This document shows, in pieces, positions 39,575 through 51,949 of a stretch of DNA of 64,000 bases (the first letter of the stretch is position 1; the number at the start of each line of letters is the position of its first letter). The stretch lies in NCBI RefSeq assembly GCF_900496995.4, contig NC_044018.1, positions 7,960,501-8,024,500 of the forward strand, in the 5' to 3' direction. A model generated the notes under the pieces. The model had not been told where the DNA came from. It did no database searches and saw only the letters and a program-made list of their open reading frames with translations. The position numbers and the translations under genes were made by a program. This DNA comes from Aquila chrysaetos chrysaetos. Lineage: Eukaryota > Chordata > Aves > Accipitriformes > Accipitridae.

Positions 39575-42500
39575 AGAGGACTTTACACTAAAGTTGCTGG
39601 AGGAGGGGAACCTCAGTCCATCCCACTTCTACCAGTTTGATCCCAGTGCCAGCAGTAGATGCCCAGAGCCTGGAGAGGGATCACAGGTCAGCAGGAGAGC
39701 ACCTGAAGAGCAGCACAAAGGAATTCCAGCCACTCCAGCCAGTAAGTCAGCTTCATCGGGGGCCCAACTTAAATGCCTCTATGCAAACGCACGTAGCATG
39801 GCGAATAAACACGAGGAGTTAGAGACGTGCGCACGGCTGCAGGGCTATGATCTTATCGGCATCATGGAGACGTGGTGGGATGGCTCCTGTGACTGGAGTG
39901 TTGGAATGGAAGGATACAGGCTCTTTAGGAAGGACAGGCAGGGGAGACGAGGAGGGGGTGTCACCCCCTATGTCAATGACCAGGTGGAGCACATAGAGCT
40001 CTGCCTGGGGATGGATGAGGAGCCGACCGAGAGCTTATGGGTCAGGATTAAAGGGAGGGCAGGCACAGGTGACATTATAGTGGGGGTCTGCTACAGGCCA
40101 CCTGGCCAGGAAGACCGAGTGGGTGAGACCCTCTATAGACAGAGAGGAGCAGCCTCATGTTCACAAGCCCTGGTCCTCATGGGGGACTTCAGCCACCCCA
40201 ATATCTGTTGGAGGGACAACATGGCAGGGCATAAGCAATCCAGGAGGTTCCTGGAATGTGTTGATGATAACTTCCTTCTCCAAGTGATGGAGGAGCCAAC
40301 AAGGAGAGGTGCTGTGCTGGACCCTGTTCTCACCAACAAGGAGGGGCTGGTGGGGAATGTGAAGCTCAAGGGCAGCCTTGGCTGCAGTGACCATGAAACA
40401 GTGGAGTTCAAGATCCTTAGGGCAGCGAGGAGGGCACACAGCAAGCTCGCTACCCTGGACTTGAGGAGAGCAGACTTTGGCCTCTTCAGGGATCTGCTTG
40501 GTGGAGTACCATGGGATAAAGCCCTGGAGGGAAGAGGGGTCCAAGAAAGCTGGTTAATATTCAAGGATCACCTCCTCCAAGCTCAGGAGCGATGCATCCC
40601 AGCAAAGAGGCAGTCAGGCAAAAATGCCAGGAGGCCTGCATGGATGAATAAGGTGCTCCTGGACAAACTCAAACACAGAAAGGAAGCCTACAGAGGGTGG
40701 AAGCAAGGACAGGTAGTGTGGGACAAATACAGAGAAATTGTTCGAGCAGCCAGAGATTAGGTTAGGAAAGCTAATAGAATAAATCTGGCCAGGGACATCA
40801 AGGGCAACAAGAAAAGCTTCTATAGGTACATCAGTGATGAAAGGAAGACTGGGGAAAATGTGGTCCCTCTTTGGAAGGAAACAGGAGACCTGGTTACCAG
40901 GGATATGGAGAAGGCTGAGATATTCAATGACTTTTTTGCCTCAGCCTTCACTGGAAAGTGCTCCAGCCACACCGCCCAAGTCGCAGAAGGCAAAGGCAGG
41001 GACTGGGACAATGAAGAACTGCCCACTGTAGGAGAAGAGAAGGAGTTCGAGACCATCTAAGGAACCTGAAGGTGCACAAGTCCATGGGACCTGATGAAAT
41101 GCATCCGCGGATCCTGAGGGAACTGGTGGATGAAGTGGTTAAGCCACTATCCATCATATTTGGGAAGTTGTGGCAGTCCAGGGAAGTTCCCACTGACTGG
41201 AAAAGGGGAAACATAGCCCCCATTTTTAAAAAGGGAAAAAAGGAAGACCCAGGAACTACAGGCCAGTCAGTCTCACCTCTGTGCCCAGCAAGATCATGGA
41301 GCAGATCCCTCTGGAAACTATGCTAAGGCACATGGAAAATAAGGAGGTGATCAGTGACAGCCAACACGGCTTCACTAAGGGTAAAAAGTGCCTGACAAAT
41401 TTGGTGGCTTCCTACAATGGAGTTACAGCGTTGGTGGATAAAGGAATAACAACTGATGTCACCTACCTTGACTTGTGCAAAGCATTTGACACTGTCTCGC
41501 ACAATATCCTTGTCTCTAAATTGGAGAGACATGGATTTGACGGATGGACCACTAAGTGGATAAGGAATTGGCTGGATCGTCGCACTGAAAAAGTTGCAGT
41601 CAACAACTCAATGTCCAAGTGGAGACCAGTGACGAGTGGCGTTTCTCAAGGGTCAGTATTGGGACCGGCACTATTTAACATCTTTGTCGGTGACATGGAC
41701 AGTGGGATTGAGTGCACCCTCAGCAAGTTTGCTGATGACATCAAGCTGTGTGGTGTGGTCGACACGCTGGAGGGAAGGGATGTCATCCAGAGGGACCTTG
41801 ACAGGCTTGAGAGGTGGGCCTGTGTGAACCTCGTGAAGTTCAACAAGGCCAAGTGCAAGGTCCTGCACATGGGTTGGGGCAATCCCAAGCACAAATACAG
41901 ACTAAGTGGAGAATGGATTGAGAGCAGCCCTGTGGAGAAGGACTTGAGGGTGTTGGTTGACAAGAAGCTCAACATGACCTGGCAATGTGTGCTTGCAGCC
42001 CAGAAAGCCAACCGTATCCTGGGCTGCATCAAAAGAAGCGTGACCAGCAGATCAAGGGAGGTGATTCTCCCCTCTACTCCACTCTCATGAGACCCCACCT
42101 GCAGTACTGCATTCAGCTCTGAGGCCCCCAACATGAGAAGGACATGGGGCTGTTGGAGCAGGTCCATAGGAGGGCCATGAAGATGATCAGAGGGCTGGAA
42201 CACCTCTCCTATGAAGGCTCCAGGCTGAGAGAATTGAGGTTGTTCAGCCTGGAGAAAAGAAGGCTCCGGGGAGACCTTAGTGCAGCCTTCCAGTACCTGA
42301 AGGAGGCCAACAAGAAAGCTGGAGAGGGACTTTTTACAAGGGCATGTAGTGATAGGACAAGGGGTAATGGCTTGAAACTGAAAGAGGGTAGATTTAGGTT
42401 AGATGTAAGGAAGAAGTTCTTTACTGTGAGAGTGGTGAGGCACTGGAACATGTTGCCCAGAGAGGCTGTGGCTGCCCCATCCCTGGCAGTGTTCAAGGCC

Positions 42501-42622
42501 AGGTTGGATGGGGCTTTGAGCAACCTGGTCTAGTGGAAGGTGTCCCTGCCCATGGCAGTGGGGTTGGAACTAGATGACCTTTGAGGTCCCTTCCAACCCA
42601 AACCATTCTATAATTCTATGAA
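39575..42622 (+). mobile_element. Nearly full-length CR1 LINE, inactivated, in WDCP intron 1
   Basis: CR1 non-LTR retrotransposon ORF2 with both enzymatic domains. The apurinic-type endonuclease part (39594-40760) shows NARSMANK, the METWWD glutamate and SDHETVEF. The usual GDFN motif reads GDFS in [10 protein letters not shown], so a catalytic Asn is replaced. A stop at 40758-40760 interrupts ARD*VRKAN. The frame resumes to a stop at 41058, shifts into 41072-41326 ([28 protein letters not shown]), then shifts again into 41281-42090 with the reverse transcriptase signatures [17 protein letters not shown] and FADDIKLCG (active-site Asp pair intact). Another shift and a TGA near 42120 precede the C-terminal part (42144-42533). 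The 3' end is ATTCTATAATTCTATGA. No complete protein can be made. Confidence 0.93.
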
Positions 42623-42659
42623 TTTACCACTTCCAAAAAACCGTGGGTTTAGATTAATG

Positions 42660-43110
42660 TCTTCAGATGGACTCACGCTCTCACAGGCTTCTGTCTGCCC
42701 AGTACAAGAAAAGACATGGACATACTGGAGCAAGTTCAACCAGTTCAATGTGGTTAGTGGCTGGAGAGTGTGGAGAGGTTTGGAGACCTGGGTTTGTTCA
42801 GCCTGCAGAAGACAAAGCTAAGGAAGGATCTCAGTTGCTGTCTACAACTACCTAATGGGTGGTAGAAAGGATGATGCCACACTCTTCTCAGAGATGCCCA
42901 ACAGAAGGACAAGAAGCAATGGACGCAAGTCACAGCAAGGGAAATTCTGCTAAATATAGGGAAAAAAGTCTTCATAAGATGAGTTATCAAACAAAGCCTT
43001 GAGGAACCTGATCAAACTTTGAAATCAGCCCTGTTTCAAGCAAACAGTTGGACCATATGGCCTCCAAAGATTCTTTCCCCTAAATTGCTTTATGAGTCTG
43101 TAATATTTTT
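42660..43110 (+). mobile_element. Older CR1 3' fragment directly after the young CR1
   Basis: The order of phrases follows the CR1 ORF2 C-terminus and 3' UTR: 'gacatggacatactggagcaagtt', then a GEVWRPGFVQ-like stretch in a shifted frame, 'gatgccacactcttctcagag', and a degenerate tail near 'ctttatgagtctg'. It is much more diverged than the element to its left, so it is an older subfamily or older insertion in the same orientation. Confidence 0.6.
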
Positions 43111-43409
43111 CCTACAGAATGAAGAAGAGAAGGAAATAAAGAAGTGGTAGTGAGGTTAACCACAGTTCTGAAATTGACTGCATGACCCTAAATCACGTTG
43201 GTTCTGTTCGCAATGCATAATGCTCCAAAGTGGCTAATACATCTACTGGGCACTGCACAACAGTATGTGTAAAAACTAGCTAGCATCACAGATGCAATAT
43301 AAATATGAAATTGCAGCATCCATCCAGGCTAATTAGCATGCATGCAGATTGCTGCACTGATATTGGTTCACTGCCTACCATTTTGAAGCCAGCTTGCTGA
43401 ACTGAAGAT

Positions 43410-43610
43410 ATGCTCTGAATTGCTCTGTGCCTCAGTATTTCATTTATGTAATGAGAATGATCATTCTGCCTTGTCTGTTTAGATTGCAAACAATTCAGGG
43501 GCAGAGGTCCTCTTTTATTATAAATAAATGTAACACCTTGGGACCCAGAGCCTAAACTCAGGGTCATGCAGTGTGGTCTCACAAATAAAATTTCCAATAA
43601 TAACAATATC
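43410..43610 (+). mobile_element. Ancient amniote SINE/LINE tail
   Basis: Reads 'ctctgtgcctcagtatttca', 'tttagattgcaaacaattca', 'ggggcagaggtcctctttta', 'tgtaacaccttgggacccag' in the order of a core-SINE/LINE tail widespread in reptiles and birds. No coding content. Confidence 0.55.
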
Positions 43611-45319
43611 ATAAGCAGACAGCCCAAGAGGATTAGATTTTCTCTTCCATCCAATCTTTCATAGCAAAAAATGGATTAAAAAATGTAAGTAAGACTATCT
43701 TTCAAACTGAACAGAACAGTACTGGAATCACATCTATAAACAGTAAACTAATTATTCTAGCTCCATCATTTCCTTGCTGTGGAAGTTCCAGAAGGAAGTC
43801 AGTGACTTTGAGAAACTTTGTATTTAGAGTGCAACACATTTGCTGCTTTCTCCAGTAAAACTCTTTTCTCTATAGTTTTGGTATTTATTCTGCTTGGTGA
43901 AGAAATGTCACTGGCAAGACATATTGGAAGCAGTTCAAACAACAGGAGAAAACCAAACAAACCGCAAATATTAGCTACAAGCTTCTGATTAGTCTTTTGA
44001 TGATTTTGGAAAATGTAACTGTGGAAAAGAAATTAACTGGCATTCTCAATCCTCCAGATAAATGAATCAAGGGAGCTGGGTAATGGATTCAGAAAATTAA
44101 GGCTGTATTTGTTTTCCTTCATTCTGCATGTGCAATTATAACACTATTTAATGAGTTTCTAGAACATCCCAACCAAAATGATCTGAAGTTACAACTAAAA
44201 GATCAGCAGGCAGACAGGCAGGTTGTACACATACCAGGACAGCTACGAGTAGGACAGCACAGAAAGATTGTAAAAAGTTGGGGGTTTTTTTGCATGACAC
44301 TCCAGGGACAGCTTTAACTCTAGGTAAGTGTCAACAGATCGACAACAGCCACTAAAAATCTCAGGCTTTTTACATTCATCTCTAGGACAAAGACAAACAC
44401 TAATCTTTCTGGTATTCTGCTCTTCATCAGGGTTGACCCAGCATTTGGCCTTTAGCTCTCTTACAGAAAGGCAGGGCTGAGTCAGCTGTTCTGGGTTTTC
44501 CATCTATGGAGTCAAGGTGGCTGAATCCTGGAGAACAGGTATTTAGGCTTAAACGGACCCTCAAGTGGAAAAATTTCTAATCCTTCCTGCTAGTGAAGTA
44601 GGACAGTATTTTTATTTTTTTTCATCCCCAAAGTAGAACAGCTCTACCAGTGACAGCAACAGCAAAACTCTACATGTAACCTGGCCATCAGAAGTGTTAT
44701 CATCATACACACTCCATACATCAAGCAAAATTAGATTCAGAGAGAGACCCCACGATCTTTCTCAATCAATATTCTCAGCCATGGTTTAACTGCTTGAATA
44801 GGTACTAGAATCCATGTGATGCAGAAGCAGCTGATTTTGATATACTTTATGAAATTTGCTTTCTACTGCACTTTCCAAAACAGGTGTTAAGAGTTTGACT
44901 GTCTACACTGTTAACCAACCAGTTTCAATACAGGGTTATATCCAGCTCATACTGTCCTGAGTTCCTTTACAATAATAAATTATTTTCCCAGTGCAGACAG
45001 AGCTTAAGTGACCTTTACAAATTATTAAGCTGGGATAAATATATATCTGCTAAAAATATTACTATCCTTTGTTCTTCAAGTCACAACGGGCTTTCAAATG
45101 AGAGTGATCTAACTAAGCATGCACACTGTAGCAAACAGTGTTTAGCCATGCAAGAAGTTCCTAAGTTATCTGATGTGTTTGGTGCAAATGATAAAAATAC
45201 CACTTCAAAAGTATAAATTTACCTCATCATGTAAAAAAGAAGGTACTAATAAGAGATGTCTTCAAAAACAAATACATTTACTATGAAAGAAAAAGGCTGG
45301 CATAATTTGGAAGCTGAAT

Positions 45320-45550
45320 GTTGACTTACAGATGGAAAGACCTATTAGATCATTCATTCCCTCTCTGCCAAGACAAGAATGTTTCCTAAAGAACATTTCA
45401 TACTCTTCTGCCTAGTCTAATTTTCATAACGTAAGTACTGGAGTTTCTATCACTTTCCTTAAGATTCTATTCCACACAAACCCAGCTCAAGCTCAGGAAA
45501 TACTCCTTTTTAAGAACACCATTGAAAACTTGATTGCTTTATAAAGCAAG
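45320..45550 (-). mobile_element. Ancient CR1/L3-like relic, antisense
   Basis: The plus strand carries 'aagaatgtttcctaaagaac', 'cttctgcctagtctaatttt' and 'ttctatcactttccttaaga' in the order of the complement of an old CR1/L3 element found across amniotes. Strongly diverged. Confidence 0.45.
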
Positions 45551-47419
45551 CACAAGAGACTGGCATATACCTATGGGAGTATTAAGTCACAAAATAGTGG
45601 TTTGAGACACAGAGGGCATTCAGCAGTGGGAAGGATGTAGGTAGGAAGCATGCAGCTCTAGAAAGGGCTATCAGTGGGCTGATCATTGATAAATGTACTA
45701 GTTATAACAGACGTGCCTGTAATGACTACGCAACCATTCCTTGGCATTCATCTGTCCATAACTATGTCCTATCTGAGCACTTCAGCTAGACTCATAAAGC
45801 AAGAGTCATTTATCTATTTTAGGTACTTTAGGATGGAATGAATCATGCCCTAAAAGTATCTATTTCTCACCGCTGACTTTTAAGCAAATCAGTAAGCAGG
45901 GTCTGACTTAGACAACTATAGTGTGTATGTCTAGAGATATGTTAGAGAGCTGAGGTTCAACTCTGTTGCCGAATGGGAGCTTGGGTACTACTTTCATGTA
46001 GGCAGCCATACGTATACACCTCAACATAAAAATGTTAATTTGTGAGATGAATCCCATCCCTACAACTAAATGAGAAATGAGTCTCATTCTCTGTGACCAT
46101 GCTTGCATAACCACCCTTTTGTGCTTTCCTTCCTAATTCCTCACCTATTTTGCTTTAGCATTGTGAAAGCTAGAAAAACATCGAGCCCAGTCTTGCTTGG
46201 GCCTTCTGAAAAGATCTGGTTCTCTTCCCCCCACCCCAATGAACCACAAGAGTCTCACTCTAAACCACAAAAGGGAAGGCTTGGGAGACTAACAGATGCT
46301 CCGCCAACTCTACTCCCCCAAACTTGCTGGACTACTATGTTAGAATTGCATGATATTTGCCTTTCTATTACAAAAGAGAGTGAATTCCAAGAACCACAGA
46401 GGACTGTTGACAACACTCCTGCAAGACTGATGGATTGCTCAGGTTGGAACAATATGATGGAGCACCTCTGAAGGCTTCCCTGAGATCCAGGGGGATTTCA
46501 GAGAATTGGAGGTCACATGTCAGAGGACTCGCTGCAGTCAGTCATATACTTACTACATTTGGAAAGCTGCCATCTAGCAGCATATCACTGAGTGTGGAAG
46601 TGAGTTTACTGAATTTGAGAACTTTTACAAGAAGCTGCAAAACTTTTGTCTGTACTCTAGCAGTGTCTCCTCCATCATTTGTGTCCCCGTTCTAGATGCC
46701 TCTATTTAGCAGATGACAGATCAAGCTAGCCTGTTACATTTGGCCCAGGCAGTCACTCCAGAAGTGTAAGACCATGGCACTGCAAGTATAAAAGAAATAG
46801 TTTTAGAAAGAAGCTGTGACTTTCCTGCCTGAAGTCTCTTTAGTTTGAATATAGCCTGCATAGAAAAGATCAGGGCCCTTCCTTTACATATTTGCATATA
46901 ATTTGCATAAGATTTTTTTAATTAAACAAACTTGTTAACAGTTTTCTTAGATATATTTATGTAAAAAATACAATTTTCCATTAGGTCTTTCCCACTTTAT
47001 GTGACATACCTATAAAAACATGCTAGCTAGCGGGTTAAATCCCATTCTGAGAGCAGTAACAGCAGAGACACATATCACTGTCAAAAGAATGCTGATTTAC
47101 ATAGTGTGATCACTAGATCTGCTCTGACAGATTACGTATTTTGTATCTTTATTAACTATGCATCATTTTTACATTCTGTTCCAGTTAGCTTGTGACAGAT
47201 AACTATTTTTTAAAATCAGATCTTGAGGCAAAGAAATGTCAATGTGGAAAAATAAATACATTACTCAAGCTTCTTGAAAGTATTGAACCAAATGACACAT
47301 CAACTTAAAGTGGTGAAATCATGGTGAGTAGCTTTAAATAGAAATATTTTTGAAGTAAAAATACCACAAAGCATTAGACATTTTATAAAGCTGAGTTAAA
47401 TTAGTATTAGAAAAATTAT

Positions 47420-47720
47420 TACTCTTACGTTTTTATTACATATTGAGCTGGATCTGTCTTCCTCTGAAGTCACCAGGAATATTAACATCAATTTAATTAA
47501 CTTGAAGCAAGATTTAGCCTGGAAAGAGTTATTTTACCATGAATAAAGGAGAAAATAAGTCTGAATCTCAGCTTTTCCAGCAAGGCACTGAAATCAGATC
47601 CACAGACATATTTAGATACCTATCTCCCACTGGACAAGAAATAGACAGGTAAATATATTTAAAACCTGGAACTCATTAGCTCTGATCCATATTGAACACA
47701 AAATGTATTCACCATTTCCC
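47420..47720 (+). mobile_element. Probable ancient amniote SINE-like relic
   Basis: Diverged phrases such as 'gagctggatctgtcttcctc', 'gaagcaagatttagcctgga' and 'ttagatacctatctcccact' resemble an amniote-wide SINE-like repeat rich in 'gaagtcaatgg'-type phrases. A similar trace occurs at 48000-48115. Weak, by pattern only. Confidence 0.35.
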
Positions 47721-50700
47721 AAGACAGGTGAAAAGTAAGTATAGCAATGTGGGCAAACAGCAATATAAAATCAGTATTATAAAAAAGGGTAGCTCAACCT
47801 CTGCAATGATGAGGGCTGGATTAATTTTCCAACATTCCTTATGAACCATGGGAACTCATGGCAACTAACTAACAGCTATGTGCAGCTCGGTGGGTGGTGT
47901 TCAGTTTTGGTCTTTGTATGCTACTTCTAACAACCACCTCCTCCAAAGCAACAGAGACTGGCTGGCTGGAATCACTCTGCAGGACAGAGCCAGCCAAGGT
48001 TCCACCAGCTGAAACACCTTGTTTAAACCACAGGTGACATTCTGATCTGAGTTATACCAAAGTTAATCAGAGGCACACAGGTGCTAATAGGATCAGAATC
48101 TAGCTCAGTGTCAGTGTAAAGACTGTAGTCACTCATTGGAGTGTCTCAGATTACTAACAGATTACTCTCTGCATTACTTTCTTGAGTCTCAAAGGAAAAC
48201 TGTAGTATTGCCAGGACAGTTTTCAATTACCAGCCTTTATTTTGAGTGTGCACTATATAGATCTATGCATGCCAAGGTGACACAGAAAAATTATTTAATT
48301 TTTTTCTTCTGGAAAAATACACTAACTGAATGAGGGGAACTTGTTTTTTCCCCTCTATTTTTATCCTGTTTTTAAAAAATAACGCTGTGCCAAATGAAAG
48401 TTTATTGTCTCTTTCATTCACCTTGTGCCTGCATCTGGAATTTGCTTTGATCCCGAGTATAACTTGTTTACATTCTGGAATCATGGCATAACTTATGTTT
48501 TTTTTTCCCTTTGTATATTTTAAAAGTCTTCCATTATTTACATAGGTTTTTAAAGATACACTCTGAAAAGTAATCTTATCTCAAATCAGTTTTGTCGTAT
48601 ATGGTGTTTATGGAGGTACTAGATGATTCTGTTCTCACAGAAGTTTCTTGCCCACATTATTCTCTCCCACTGAAAAAAACGCCACAGAATGAACCATGGG
48701 AGGAAATTTTCCTTGAGATCCTCAAATGTTATCCCAAATGGAGCCTGAGTTTCAAACTCAATTGCTACAGAATAGGCCTTGTGGTGTGTCCAAACCCTGC
48801 AGATTTCAAGGAACACTGAGCGCTAGAGATTTTTAAAAAGGCCACAGCAAACTCATAAAAGGTTTTGTGTCTGTCCATGAGTCTGGTTTCTTGGTGGGCC
48901 TGATCTCACATTCACTGAACTTGTATCACAAACATTCCTTGTAGTCAGAGACCTCTGAACATCCTTTGCTTTAAATGAACTACGTAACTCCTTATCTGCT
49001 ACCACCTTTATTGATTGGCTTCAGACTTTCTGGAAAAATTCTACCACAGGATGTAAAGATGTGATGTGATAGGAAACAGGAGGTGAATTATCCTGGTGAA
49101 CTAAAGGTGCTAGAGTTTGGAGGAAAAAAGATCCTAACACTGGACAAAGCAGTAATCAGCTGCGAATATATCATGCCTCACTACATTACCACCTCATCAC
49201 CATGCCTGTAGAACTTTGTAGATGTTGTAATTTTTATATCTATCTTAGCGAATTAACTAGAAATAAACATAAGTACATCAGATAAAGTCCTATTTCCCAA
49301 TGCTTTCAGAGATAGATGAAAACCTCACTGTGGCTCTGCTACAAAAATTTTTCAAGACCCCAGTGTTTGTGAGACATCCTTAACTCCAAAATTGAGGATG
49401 ATTCTGTTACTGGCAAATCTCATAGATTCAGCCTTGTACCGCCCTCTGATAATGTCACAGACACTGCTGAAGAGCAGATGCATGCTATGAGAGCTTATGA
49501 AATGAAAAAAAAACCAGCAAAGAAAGTCCAGTCTTCCACACAATTAGTCCATGATCTCAAGATGTCTGCATAGCTGGCAGAACACAAATCATCCTTAGTG
49601 AAACATCTTCTGAGCATTTCAGTCATACTGAGGCAGAAGTTTCTGCATCCAAAACACATTTTAGGTTGCTAGAATCCAGCTGCAACATAGTTTTGTTATG
49701 ATATTTAAAGCACCATTCAGAACGTAGATGAGATGGCTGTGCTAAAGAATAGCTTTATCAGTTTCAGTAAAATACATCCAGAAGATAGCAAAGCAGCAAA
49801 GAAGCATTATTTTAAAGCAAAACAAAAATATCTTATACAGACTCTGCAAATTTGTGGAGCTGCTGGGACTGTGTTCTAATGTAATCTATTCATTATAACT
49901 ACTATGGGTAAAAAGCTACCACTAATATATGACACAATAATCCTGCCACCACTTTGGGGAAGTACAGAATAGTCAGAGCTCCTAGTGAAACAGGTATGGC
50001 AGTGTGGCATCTTAAGCATAGCCTGGGCATCTGTGTCAGCAATGGGTAAGGTAAAGTCATTAAAAGTCATGGTTTCACTGCAAGCACAGACAGGGACCAA
50101 AACTTTAGGAGTCTTGCATAAAAAGGGATCTTCCAACCTGTGTATCTAACTTTTAAATTTTTACCTATTCCAGTCATCACTGCTGGCTTGTCCTTGATGA
50201 ATATAAAAAAGTCTTGATTTTGAATGTAATCTTCATGAAATAATCTACAAAAACCCAGTAGCTGTGAATAAGAATATGATATGATTACTTTACATAAATT
50301 TGGGAGTTCTTTAGTGGTACTCACCGTCCTCAGTAAATACACCTGGAAAAAGGATACTAAAAAAATTCTTAGAACAGAGGTCCAACTGCCTTCAACAAGA
50401 GGTGTGTTTTTCTCAGGTAGCACTATAAAAATATATAAAGTATAAATCAGCCCAAGATGCAGAACGTGTATAGTTAAGTCTTACATCTTCAACCATAGTG
50501 ATTATATTGATAATTTGTAAACCTCTGCCCAGGTCTAATTTATTCACATTATTTTTTTTATGCAAACAGCAAGCGACACAAGTTACATCAAAGCAGAAAG
50601 GAGCTGCTGGCAAAACAAGAACTACAAAAAGATGCTGAGGATGGGATTCAGTTACCTGTACATAAGCTTCTAATGCCATCTTAGACAGTCTAGGGACTAT

Positions 50701-51371
50701 CTAGGGATCATCTCTTTGTTGCCAGCTGCCACTCCAGAATGGCACTACTTTTCTGTAAGTCCTATGCCGTGTCTGCCAGCCCAGTGTGGCTGTCTCAGAT
50801 ATCCTAGGGCGTTGAAAATAGTAATGATTGCTTATATTTAAGTAATGAATCCCACCCTGACAATTTATGTTCAGCGATATGCGAGCTCTGTCCAAGCTAA
50901 CCCCAGAAAAGGATGCGCTGAGGAGGCAAGAATGGAGACACCCAAGGTAGTCCATCTGAACCAGCTCTGGTCCTGAAACAATACAGCCGAACCAAACTGG
51001 CGTATCCTCACACAGCCCCACTGTGTTACATGAGTTTATTGGTTGGGTCTTTGTCAACTCAAGGATCTTTGCATGATGCTATGTTACATATTGTAGAAAC
51101 TGCAGAGTTTAGGGAAGCGGGAAAACTTTGGCTTCCTCTTCGCATTTTGGCTATAAGATGAGGGAGCAGTACTTAGATACAGGTGGCTGGGAAGACAAAG
51201 AAAGAAATCAATATATATTTGTAGCTATGAAATCTGTCCCAGTAAAATGAACACTAATCAGCTGTCTTTGTTTCTGAAATATTTTGCTTTTTTTAAAATC
51301 TAACATTTCTTCATTCTCTTGTAACTACTAACAGAACAGAGCATGATTTCCCTTTTCTACTTTCCTTTCAG

Positions 51372-51444
51372 AGACACTTAGGATCTTGTATCTTTGAAAG
51401 ATGCTGTCCATCAGAGATTGCAATCTGCCTTGTACAGTCCTCAG
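51372..51444 (+). other. WDCP: Candidate 5' exon of WDCP
   Basis: A textbook pyrimidine tract and acceptor (ending ACTTTCCTTTCAG at 51371) is followed 73 bases later by a consensus donor (CAG|GTATGT at 51445). The interval sits about 0.5 kb upstream of the main WDCP coding exon on the same strand. It contains an ATG at 51401 that stays open to the donor. If joined to the acceptor-like TCTCTAG ending at 51912, the frame continues into the WDCP start at 51950. It may equally be a 5' UTR exon or a chance pair of sites. No transcript evidence is available here. Confidence 0.45.
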
Positions 51445-51949
51445 GTATGTTTAAATCTTCTTTTATCCTTCAAAGGCTGGCTGAAAGAAGTGTCAGGTCA
51501 TTATTTCAGGCTGTAGCTTAATACTTAGGCTTAATAGTGTGTGATCTCTCCCCAGCCTTCACCAAAGACCTTCATTCAGTGAAGGTCAAGGTATTAGAGT
51601 GTTATTTTTAAATATACTCCCAGCAGTGAAGAGTTAAAAATAGACTTCTACGAAAACGCACAGTAATTGGTTAAACCTTGTTAGCCATCACATGAAGATG
51701 ATAACTCCTCCCAGGAAAAGACATAGCAAAAGCAGCTTTGACATGGATTTATACTTAGTGGAGCAGCTGCAGGCTTACTGGGAAGGAGTTCACAATATAG
51801 GCTCTTGGATTATTAGCAGAAAAACCAGCTTGATTCTGGAAAGGAAGGGAAGGAGATACAAAAAAAAATTTTCCTCACTGTGATCTGCAAGTGAATTCCA
51901 TGGATTCTCTAGTTTGGAACAACCACCAGTAGACAGAAAGCTTAAAAAG

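Larger units (their letters stand above)
43111..51371 (+). other. Putative WDCP intron 1, right part
   Basis: AT-rich non-coding sequence between the CR1 cluster and the candidate 5' exon. Apart from the ancient relics listed, no gene is seen. Minus-strand frames of 118 codons at 50067-50423 and 50701-51057 have no recognisable domain. Confidence 0.5.

Noticed and set aside
41646..42203. 185-codon minus-strand frame over the CR1
   Set aside because: Antisense shadow of the CR1 reverse transcriptase.
51914..51949. WDCP frame extending upstream of ATG 51950 to a TTG
   Set aside because: TTG is not a credible start here; the family N-terminus is MELGK at 51950. The upstream codons count only if spliced from a 5' exon.
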